Assembly: GCF_937898925.1 (NCBI RefSeq)
Contig: NZ_CALDKF010000070.1
Span: 1 to 23,287 of the forward strand
Length of the DNA: 23,287 nucleotides
From: an uncultured Methanobrevibacter sp.
GTDB lineage: Archaea; Methanobacteriota; Methanobacteria; Methanobacteriales; Methanobacteriaceae
Direction: 5' to 3'
The notes under the pieces are model-generated. The model was not told the origin of the DNA. It saw only the letters and a list, made by a program, of their open reading frames with translations, and searched no databases. Made by a program: the position numbers and the translations under genes. Positions 1 to 8,270 of the stretch are shown here, piece after piece. Each line of letters starts with the position of its first letter. Position 1 is the first letter of the stretch.

Positions 1-2
1 GA

Positions 3-3000
3 TATGAACTTGCTGGTGATGGTTCTACAATAAATATTGGTGCTGGTACATATGATCAAAGCAGTTCCATTACTATAGATAAATCAGTAACATTCAATGG
101 TGCTGAAGGTGCTATAATCAATAAGCAAACCGCATCTACCTTTTCAGTTTCCTATGATACACCAAGTACAGCAGTTATAAGCATTAAGGGATTGACATTC
201 ACATCTTCCGATGTTGCATCAAGCAACCCTATGATAACTGTTTTAGGTCCTGCTGATGTAAGAGTTTCTGACTGTACCTTTAGGGACTGTTCCGGTGGAA
301 AATATGGTCTTGTAAGATTCCAATCAGATTCCATAGGAACAGTGGATAACTGTGTATTCAAGGACTTGAATGGAACTACCAGTGCTAACAATAACTATAT
401 CAGTATTTTAGGAAATTCAGTTGTAACTGTCAAAAACTCTAATTTTACCAATATCGGTTCAGGCACTAACTTAAGAGCTATCATATACTTGAATTCAGCT
501 CCTGCTACAGGATATGTAACAGATTGTATTTTCGATGGATTTGATGGAAACACAAATGGTGTCGTTGAAAATAGAGGAACAATGACCATCACTGGATGTA
601 CATTTACCAATATGGATTTAATGTATTCAAACTGTAAAGGTATCATTTATGGATCCACTACCTCTGCAACAGGTTCAACTACTGTAAAATCCTGTTCATT
701 CTACAATAACAAAGCTGCCTATGACATTTGGATTTCAGCAGCTCCTACCACTGTAGAAAACTGTGCATTTGACTTAGCTGAAGGCCAATATGCTATCGGA
801 AACAATAAACAAGCAGAAGTAAATGCAAACTACAACTTCTACGGTACCAATGACAATCCAAGTGCATTGCTCGATAATGTAACTGCATCAAATTGGGTAA
901 TCATGTCTGCTAGTGCAAGTGCAGATACTGTAGCTACTGATGATTCAATCACAATAACTGCAGACTTCAGCAAATACACTGACGGAACCACTACCGGTGA
1001 CGTAACAGGCACAATGGCAGAAGTTCCAGTAAAATTCACTAATGCAGATGATACCAAAGGTAGTTTAGCAAATGAAATTCTATACCAAGACAACAAGGCT
1101 ATAGTTACCTACACTGGTATTGCAGAAGGTGCTGACACTATCACTGTCACAGCAGCAAGCGTATCAACTACCATTCCAATCACTGTAATTGGCGGATCTG
1201 CTCCTAGTGGAAGTGTCATTTATGTAAAACCGGACGGAAATGATGAAAACGATGGATTAAGCGAATCCACTGCAGTCAAAACCATTGCAAAAGCAGTGGC
1301 TATCGTAAATGCATCTGAAGGCACTGATTTCACTATTTTAGTCTCAAATGGCGAATATGATATATCTAAAATTGAAAGTCCTGCCGCTAAAAATGTAAAC
1401 CTTATCGGTGAAAGCAGAGATGGTGTAATCCTTCATGCTTCAGGGACATATGGTATAAATGTTTACGAAGACGACATTAGCTGGAATATTGAAAAAGTCA
1501 CTATCTGTGATTTAAACAATACTGCAGGTACTTCCGCTGCTGTTAGATTCTTAGGAAACGGTACAAGTTCCATAAATGATTGTGTAATTAAAAACATTAC
1601 AGCGAAAAACGGTGCTTTATACCTTAATACAAAAGGTACTGTAAACATTTCAAATACAATAATTGAAAATATTTACGGAGCTACATCAAGCAGTGCATCT
1701 TCCATTTATGTTTATGATTCCGGTACTTTTAACTTTGATAATATTGAAGTGTCTGGTTGTACTTTGGATGGAACCGTCGCAGGTACAAGCACAGCTTATT
1801 ACCTTAGAGCTATTTTCTATGTAAATGATTACTATGCAAGAATCAATTTATTCAATTCCAGAATAACTGATAACATTGGACCTATTGGATCTATTATAGA
1901 ATCCAGAGCTAATTTTAATATAGTCAACACCACTATTGCAAATAACTATATTAATACTTCTACTAATGGTAATAATGGTGGGGAATATTTAATTTGGGCA
2001 TCCAATGATAATTCTGCAATCAATATAAGTAATTCCATCATTGCAAACAATACTCTTGGCAAATCTACCAGAGGAGTATTCTATGCTCAAAAAGGAACTA
2101 CCAATGTAGAATATTCAGCTATTTATGATAATTTCAATGCTGATGGCAGTGCTGCTGCTCCAATTAGCGGATCTTTAATCACTGCTAATTATGACTGGTG
2201 GGGAACTAATGACAACCCATCTTCATATGTAAACAATTGGGTTATCATGAATGTAGACCCTACCAGCAAAGAAGGAATTGAAATTGGAGATACAGTAACA
2301 ATAACTGTAGACTTCAAGCATTACACTGACGGCACTACAGTCAGCGAACTTGAAAACAGCATTCCTGAACTTAAAGTAACTGCTGCTGCAACCAGTGGAA
2401 CTTTAGATAAGGCTGAAGCAATCACTGAAAACAACCAAGCAAGCTTTACATACACTGCTGCAGCTGGTGGCGAAGACACTGTAAACATTGCATCTGGTGC
2501 AGCAACTGTACCTATAGCTATTGTAGTGAACATGCCTATACCTCCTCATGACGTTTACGTATCCAAAGACGGAAATGATGAAAATGATGGTAGTGAAGAT
2601 ACTCCTGTAGCAACTATTGCAAAAGCTATTGAAATAGCTTCAAGTGATGCTGGAACCGGCAATATATTCATAAATGCTGGAACCTACACTGAAACAGGAT
2701 TCACAATCACTAAAGATATGGTCATTACAGGTGTCGGCGATGTAATCATCGATGCAAATAATGAAACCGCAAAGATGTTCACCATTTCTGAAGGTGTAGC
2801 TAGCTTTGCACTCAACAATGTTGCAATCACAAAAGCAAACCATAACTATGGTGCTGTATTGTACAACTACTACACTGCTGATGTTGTATTGAACAACGTA
2901 AACATTACTGAATCCTATGCAAACGGATGGAGTGGATCTGCTCTTATTGTAAGCAAAGGAAAATTGACCATCAAGGATTCCAAGATTTCCAACAATGGTC

Positions 3001-6000
3001 CTATAAGCTCTGTAATCTACAACAATGGCGGAACTTTAATCATCAACAACACAGCATTTGAAAACATTGCAGCAAATACCAGTACTTCCTGTAATGGTGC
3101 AATCGAAAGCACTGGAAACACTGTTGTAGTAATTGAAAACTCTAACTTCACCAATATTGGAGCTGTTAGAGGAGCAGTTTACTCTGGTGCAAGCGACACT
3201 GGAAGCTTAACCATTATCGGTTCAAACTTTGAAAATTGTACTGCATTGTTAGATGGAAACAACTTCGGATATGGAGGAGCTGTACACTCACAAGTTGCAC
3301 TCACCATTGACAAGTCCACTTTCAAGAACAGCAAATCCTACAGAGACGGTGCTGCTGTCTATGTAACAAAGGCTGCAACAATCACCAATTCAGTATTCAT
3401 GGGCGGCGACTCTCAAGATGGAGACACTGCAGAAATCTATGCAACTGGCGACTTGACCTTAAACAACAACATTCTTCTTAAATCAAGTGATGACAAATAC
3501 CTTGTTAAAACAGGAAGCGGAACCGTAGATGCTAAAAACAACTACTGGGGAAGCAATGACCCAAGCGCTTTAGTAAGCGGATTCACTTTAGAAAATTGGG
3601 TTATCATGAATGTTGAACCTGCAAGCGCTGAAGGTGCAATTGGACAAGCAGTTGAATTCAATGTTGACTTCAAGCACACTAAGAACGCTGAAGGAACCAT
3701 AAGTGACTTATCAGGAACCTTGCCGCAAGAGTTAACAGTTTACGCTGAATCAGCAAACGGTACCATAGGCGAAAGCCCAATAACCACTACTGATTTAGCT
3801 GGAAAAATCATCTTCACACCTGAATTCAGTGGAGAAAACATTGTAAACATCTACACTGATGCAAACAATAAGGTACCTGTAACTGTAATTGTAGCTGAAC
3901 CTTACACTGGCCCTATCTATGTATCCAAAGACGGTTCAGATTCCAATAATGGTGCAGAAGATGCTCCTGTAGCAAGCATTGCAAAAGCAGTTGAACTTGC
4001 AAAAGCAGGATCTGGAAAAGTAATCATCAAGGAAGGAAGCTATAACGAAAACAACATTACAATCAATAGTGAAATTCCATTAACAATCACAGGTGAAAAT
4101 AATGTAGTGATTGATGGCACTGGCTTAGGAACTAACAGCATATTCATAATTAGAACCAGTCAGGCTATTGTCATTGAAAACATCAAATTCACTAACAACA
4201 AAGCTAAATACGGTGCAGCTATTGATATTGAAGGTTCACGTAGCGCTTTATTGCCTGTTGATGTAACTATTGACAATTGTGTATTCGAAAAATTAGAGGC
4301 AACCAGCCAAGGTGGAGCTATTTACACCACTTACCTTGCAGGTAAGTTAGTAATCAACAATTCTGTTTTCACCAAAAACAACGCTTCAAGTTGGGCTGGA
4401 GCATTAGCTGTTACCTATTCAGCTTATGAAGGTGCTCTTGATTTGGTAATCAACAACACTTCATTTGCCGACAACTTCGGTAACAATGGTGGTGCTGCAT
4501 ACTTAATGGCAAATACCATTACCATTGAAAACAGCAATTTCACCCATAACGGTGCAAAATACTATCCTGGTGCATTAGAATTGTATAACTGTACAGGTAC
4601 TGTCGATAACTGTATTTTCACAGACAACAACGCTTCAAAACAATCAGCAGCTATTAAAGTTGAAGGTGTAAAAGATCAGCCATTAACATCTGTAACCATT
4701 ACAAACTCAATTGTGGAAAACAATGTTGGATTAACCGAAAAGGCTGCTGCCATTTATGTTGACATAGCTACTGTAGAGGTTTCATACTCTTCACTTGCAA
4801 ATGAGCATGTGTTTGAAACCCGTACTGGAACCGGTTATGGAGGCACATATTCCCAAGGTGTTGTAGTTGCAAACAACAACTGGTTTGGAACCAATGACCC
4901 AACAACTGTAGTAAACGGTACCAACATTACCATTGACAAATGGGTAATAATGAATGTGGAAGCAAACGCTACAGATGTTATTCCTGGTGATGAAGTAAAA
5001 TTGACTGTTGACTTCAATCATGTAATGACCTCTGCTGGTGCAATTGAAGAATTGACTGGTGGAGCAATTCCTAAAGAAGCATATACTGTAACATTTGCTG
5101 CAGAAAATGGTACTGTTACCCCTGAAACCATAACAATCAATAATGGTGAAAGTGGAAATGCAGTATTCACTGCAAGCGATTACAATGCAAAAGTAACTGC
5201 AACATGCGCTCAAGCAACTAAAGACATTGTCTTTGTTGGAGAAATCCCTGAACCTTACACTGGAATCGTTTATGTATCCCCTGATGGTTCTGACAGAAAC
5301 AACGGTTCTGCAGAAGCTCCTGTAGCAAGCCTTGCAAAAGCTATTGCAATTGCAACTGCTGAAACCGGATCTGGCCAAATCGTAATTAAGGAAGGAACCT
5401 ACAAAGGAACCAATTACTTAATAACCAAAGATTTAGAAATTGTCGGTGAAGGAAATGTTGTAATCGATGGGGAAGGCCAAGGAAGATTGTTCTACATGAA
5501 CTACGGTGCAGATGTCGCTAAATTCTCACTTAGCAATGTGGTTCTCACTGGTGCAAACCATGGATACGGCGCAGCTGTATACTCCTTTGCAAAAGAAACC
5601 GTATTGGACAATGTAACAATAATCAACAACCCTGGTGCTGGAGATCTAATCACTACCTACGGTAACTTAACAATTAAGGACAGTGAAGTTTCCGGCCATA
5701 ACGGTGGAGATGTAATCCAAACTTCCGGGGACGCTACCATTATCATAAACAACACTCTATTCAAGGATAATGAAGTTACTGCATCCACTTCCGATTATGG
5801 AATTGTATATGTCTCAAGCGGCAAATCTAATGTAATTATAGAAAATTCCAAATTCCATAACAACAAGGCAAGACAAGGTATTGTAATAGGCAGTTCTGAT
5901 GCTAACATCACTGTAAAAGGCTCTGAATTCATCAACAACACTAACACTGTATCCTACGGTGGAGCTATTCGCGCTTCCAACAAATTGGATGTAACCGAAT

Positions 6001-8066
6001 CAGTATTCATCAACAACAATGCATACAGAGATGGTGGAGCTATTTACATAGGATTCCGTGGAGATGCAACCATCACCAGATCTGAGTTCATCAACAACTC
6101 CGCTGGAACTGGCTATGACGGTGATGCAATCTACAACGGCAACAAGGCAACTGTAAACTACTGTATCTTGCTCACCAACACTACCGGCAAACTCATCTTC
6201 AACGATGGTGAAGACAATGTTGTAAATGCTCAATACAACTGGTGGGGTACCAATGACAATCCTAAATCCTTAACTGGATCCGGCACCTACGAAGACGACT
6301 ACTATGATGAAGTGGATTGCGCTGAAGTGGATGTGTCCAATTGGATTATCATGAATGTAGTTGCAGACACTTCCAATGTCCAAACCGGAGCTCAAGTTCC
6401 TATCGCTGTAGACTTCAACCACTATCTTGACAGCACTACAAGCGAAATCAAAGAGCTTGACACCAAATTGGCACAGGAATTAACTGTTGACTTCGCTTCC
6501 GCAACCGGCAGCTTAGACAAGACTGCAGTAGAAACCGTTGGATTAGTGGCTCAATCCACTTACACTGCTGCAGAAGGCCAAAACAGCATTAGCGTAAAAT
6601 CCTCTGATGCAATGGTAGGCATTGAATTCAATGCTGTAACTCCTAAGGATACCATTTTAAATGCTGAGGATGAAATCACTGTCTACTTCGGTGAAGGTGT
6701 CTTGAATGTAAGCTTGACCAGTGAAGGTGCTCCTGTAGCAGGAAAAACAATCACTGTAAAGGTAAATGATGAAATCAGCTTAACTGGAATCACTGACGAA
6801 TCAGGTATTGCAAGCATTGACTTTAGTTCTGTTCCTTTAGGAACCTATAATGCAGAAATCAGCTTTGCTGGAGACATTAGTTATAATCCTTCAAGCGCAG
6901 CTGCAAAAGTCACTGTCAAGGAAGCTCCTAAAACAGCTGAAGATCTTCAAAAACTAATTGATGAAACCCCTGCTGGCGGAGTATTGAACTTAAGCAATAT
7001 GGAATTTGCAGACATTTCAGGAATCAACATCACTAAAGACATTGCTATTGTTGCTGACAATGTATCAATTGCAACTGCTGGTGATGGAAACCCTGTATTC
7101 AACATTGCATCCAATGTAAGCAATGTAAGCATCAGCGGTGTTGAATTCATTGCAAACAACGGTGATGTGCTTGTAAAAGCTACCGCTACAAATGGAACTG
7201 ATGACTTGTCCATTGTAAACCCAGCTATTGAGCTTACAAACAACACTGTAAGCCCTGCAAATGAAAATGTTGTCCCATCTTCAATTACATTATTCGAACT
7301 TGAATCCGAAAGAGCAGTTCTTGCTCCTTCCAACCCAATGAACATCAAGGACAATAATTTACCAGAAGGTGCAAAAGCATTTGACTTTGAAATAGCAGGA
7401 TTGGATGATGGAAATGGAATCAACATTCCACAAGGCGGAAACATCAATACCAACGGCTCAAGTGGAGGAACAACTCCTAAGGTGGCTACTACCATTGTAG
7501 CAAAAGCTATGAAAACCACTACTGTCAATACCAAGATTAACGGTAAGAAAGCTGGCAAAAACTACTCAATTACCTTAAAAGACAGTAAAGGAAATGTCTT
7601 AGCTGGAAAACAAGTATTGATTTCCTTCAACGGCAAGATCTACAAACGCACCACCAATGCTAAAGGTGTTGCAACCATTAAGATTGCTCTTGCTAAGAAA
7701 GGAACTTATCCAGTTGTAGTTTCATTCCTTGGGGATGAAAAGTACAACGGAAGCTTTGTTGTAGCTAAAGTTAAAGTCAACCCACAAAAGGTCAAATTGA
7801 CTGTAGCTAAGAAAACATACAAGAGAAGCAAGAAAACCAAATACTTGTACGCTACCCTTAAGGCTACCAACAAGAAAGCCATTAAAGGTAAAAAGCTTGT
7901 CTTCATTATCAATAAGAAGAAATACACTGCAAAAACCAATAAGAAAGGTGTTGCAAAAGTGAAAGTCAAGTTATCCAAGAGGAAAACTTACAAGTTCACT
8001 GTAAAATTCTTAGGAGACAATACCTTCAAGAAAATCAGCAAAAAAGGAAAAGTCAAAATAAAATAA
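3..8066 (+). CDS. Giant adhesin-like surface protein, modular beta-helix repeats (5' truncated by the window)
   Basis: The frame is open from base 3 and reads as typical protein before the first possible start (a TTG at 192), so the gene begins outside the window; at least 2687 residues are present. Four complete modules begin with an [IV]YV.[KP]DG.D..NG motif at bases 1218, 2553, 3915 and 5268, after one partial module. Each has a sugar/Asn-rich parallel beta-helix of the pectate-lyase-like type, a WWGTNDNP-like cap, an NWVIMN hinge and an Ig-like segment. After the last module come an Ig-like domain (about residues 2218-2310), a beta-helix-like linker (2312-2490) and two Lys-rich Ig-like domains (2494-2687). 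No membrane segment or sorting motif is seen at the C-terminus, so wall attachment probably uses the basic domains. This family is abundant in Methanobrevibacter and is thought to bind host, feed or microbial partners; the ligand is unknown. A terminator-like hairpin follows. Confidence 0.9.
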   Translation, partial: YELAGDGSTINIGAGTYDQSSSITIDKSVTFNGAEGAIINKQTASTFSVSYDTPSTAVISIKGLTFTSSDVASSNPMITVLGPADVRVSDCTFRDCSGGKYGLVRFQSDSIGTVDNCVFKDLNGTTSANNNYISILGNSVVTVKNSNFTNIGSGTNLRAIIYLNSAPATGYVTDCIFDGFDGNTNGVVENRGTMTITGCTFTNMDLMYSNCKGIIYGSTTSATGSTTVKSCSFYNNKAAYDIWISAAPTTVENCAFDLAEGQYAIGNNKQAEVNANYNFYGTNDNPSALLDNVTASNWVIMSASASADTVATDDSITITADFSKYTDGTTTGDVTGTMAEVPVKFTNADDTKGSLANEILYQDNKAIVTYTGIAEGADTITVTAASVSTTIPITVIGGSAPSGSVIYVKPDGNDENDGLSESTAVKTIAKAVAIVNASEGTDFTILVSNGEYDISKIESPAAKNVNLIGESRDGVILHASGTYGINVYEDDISWNIEKVTICDLNNTAGTSAAVRFLGNGTSSINDCVIKNITAKNGALYLNTKGTVNISNTIIENIYGATSSSASSIYVYDSGTFNFDNIEVSGCTLDGTVAGTSTAYYLRAIFYVNDYYARINLFNSRITDNIGPIGSIIESRANFNIVNTTIANNYINTSTNGNNGGEYLIWASNDNSAINISNSIIANNTLGKSTRGVFYAQKGTTNVEYSAIYDNFNADGSAAAPISGSLITANYDWWGTNDNPSSYVNNWVIMNVDPTSKEGIEIGDTVTITVDFKHYTDGTTVSELENSIPELKVTAAATSGTLDKAEAITENNQASFTYTAAAGGEDTVNIASGAATVPIAIVVNMPIPPHDVYVSKDGNDENDGSEDTPVATIAKAIEIASSDAGTGNIFINAGTYTETGFTITKDMVITGVGDVIIDANNETAKMFTISEGVASFALNNVAITKANHNYGAVLYNYYTADVVLNNVNITESYANGWSGSALIVSKGKLTIKDSKISNNGPISSVIYNNGGTLIINNTAFENIAANTSTSCNGAIESTGNTVVVIENSNFTNIGAVRGAVYSGASDTGSLTIIGSNFENCTALLDGNNFGYGGAVHSQVALTIDKSTFKNSKSYRDGAAVYVTKAATITNSVFMGGDSQDGDTAEIYATGDLTLNNNILLKSSDDKYLVKTGSGTVDAKNNYWGSNDPSALVSGFTLENWVIMNVEPASAEGAIGQAVEFNVDFKHTKNAEGTISDLSGTLPQELTVYAESANGTIGESPITTTDLAGKIIFTPEFSGENIVNIYTDANNKVPVTVIVAEPYTGPIYVSKDGSDSNNGAEDAPVASIAKAVELAKAGSGKVIIKEGSYNENNITINSEIPLTITGENNVVIDGTGLGTNSIFIIRTSQAIVIENIKFTNNKAKYGAAIDIEGSRSALLPVDVTIDNCVFEKLEATSQGGAIYTTYLAGKLVINNSVFTKNNASSWAGALAVTYSAYEGALDLVINNTSFADNFGNNGGAAYLMANTITIENSNFTHNGAKYYPGALELYNCTGTVDNCIFTDNNASKQSAAIKVEGVKDQPLTSVTITNSIVENNVGLTEKAAAIYVDIATVEVSYSSLANEHVFETRTGTGYGGTYSQGVVVANNNWFGTNDPTTVVNGTNITIDKWVIMNVEANATDVIPGDEVKLTVDFNHVMTSAGAIEELTGGAIPKEAYTVTFAAENGTVTPETITINNGESGNAVFTASDYNAKVTATCAQATKDIVFVGEIPEPYTGIVYVSPDGSDRNNGSAEAPVASLAKAIAIATAETGSGQIVIKEGTYKGTNYLITKDLEIVGEGNVVIDGEGQGRLFYMNYGADVAKFSLSNVVLTGANHGYGAAVYSFAKETVLDNVTIINNPGAGDLITTYGNLTIKDSEVSGHNGGDVIQTSGDATIIINNTLFKDNEVTASTSDYGIVYVSSGKSNVIIENSKFHNNKARQGIVIGSSDANITVKGSEFINNTNTVSYGGAIRASNKLDVTESVFINNNAYRDGGAIYIGFRGDATITRSEFINNSAGTGYDGDAIYNGNKATVNYCILLTNTTGKLIFNDGEDNVVNAQYNWWGTNDNPKSLTGSGTYEDDYYDEVDCAEVDVSNWIIMNVVADTSNVQTGAQVPIAVDFNHYLDSTTSEIKELDTKLAQELTVDFASATGSLDKTAVETVGLVAQSTYTAAEGQNSISVKSSDAMVGIEFNAVTPKDTILNAEDEITVYFGEGVLNVSLTSEGAPVAGKTITVKVNDEISLTGITDESGIASIDFSSVPLGTYNAEISFAGDISYNPSSAAAKVTVKEAPKTAEDLQKLIDETPAGGVLNLSNMEFADISGINITKDIAIVADNVSIATAGDGNPVFNIASNVSNVSISGVEFIANNGDVLVKATATNGTDDLSIVNPAIELTNNTVSPANENVVPSSITLFELESERAVLAPSNPMNIKDNNLPEGAKAFDFEIAGLDDGNGINIPQGGNINTNGSSGGTTPKVATTIVAKAMKTTTVNTKINGKKAGKNYSITLKDSKGNVLAGKQVLISFNGKIYKRTTNAKGVATIKIALAKKGTYPVVVSFLGDEKYNGSFVVAKVKVNPQKVKLTVAKKTYKRSKKTKYLYATLKATNKKAIKGKKLVFIINKKKYTAKTNKKGVAKVKVKLSKRKTYKFTVKFLGDNTFKKISKKGKVKIK
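1218..6653 (+). repeat. Four tandem ~1.35 kb protein-coding modules inside the giant adhesin
   Basis: The module-start motif recurs at 1218, 2553, 3915 and 5268, so the period is 1335-1362 bp. Every module also repeats the WWGTNDNP-like motif, the NWVIMN-like hinge (near 890, 2235, 3595, 4938 and 6340, counting the partial first module) and a VDF.H-type Ig-like strand. The last two modules share the linker EPYTG just before the motif, which suggests they are the most recent duplicates. This is repetition at protein level; DNA similarity varies along the module. Confidence 0.85.
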
Positions 8067-8076
8067 ACAATTGAAA

Positions 8077-8135
8077 AAGAATAGATAATGGTTTTTAAGC
8101 TATTTTATCTATTCTTATATTTTATTTTTTTTAAT
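8077..8135 (+). terminator. Hairpin plus T-rich tail after the giant adhesin
   Basis: A perfect 12-bp inverted repeat has arms AAGAATAGATAA (8077-8088) and TTATCTATTCTT (8105-8116) with a 16-nt loop. A T-rich stretch follows. It lies 10 bp after the stop codon, so the first adhesin gene is probably transcribed separately from the second. Confidence 0.65.
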
Positions 8136-8178
8136 AAGCAATTTTGAGGGCATTGACAAGTTAATCAAATGATTAAGA

Positions 8179-8226
8179 TTGAATTTTAAAATTTTAGTAT
8201 TGAATGATGCTTGAATTTTAAAATTT
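8179..8226. repeat. Two 16-nt direct repeats upstream of the second adhesin gene
   Basis: TTGAATTTTAAAATTT occurs at 8179-8194 and 8211-8226. The 32-bp period is about three helical turns, and each copy contains the palindrome AATTTTAAAATT. They end 45 bp before the start codon. The DNA is AT-rich, so a regulatory role is only a suggestion. Confidence 0.45.
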
Positions 8227-8270
8227 AATTAGATATGATAAATTGTTAAATTCTTTAATGAGGTGTAAGT

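Noticed and set aside
192..194. TTG as the start codon of the giant adhesin
   Set aside because: The frame is open to base 3 with normal beta-helix repeat sequence before it, and no signal peptide follows the TTG; the gene is simply cut by the window edge.
4791..5378. 195-residue minus-strand frame inside the giant adhesin gene
   Set aside because: It is Cys/Ser/Phe-rich shadow translation of the adhesin coding strand with no ribosome binding site; the plus-strand protein continues through it with clear domain motifs.
6947..7558. 203-residue minus-strand hydrophobic frame
   Set aside because: It mirrors the adhesin codons on the other strand and looks hydrophobic only because Asn/Lys/Gly codons reverse to Val/Phe/Leu/Pro. 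It has no start signals.
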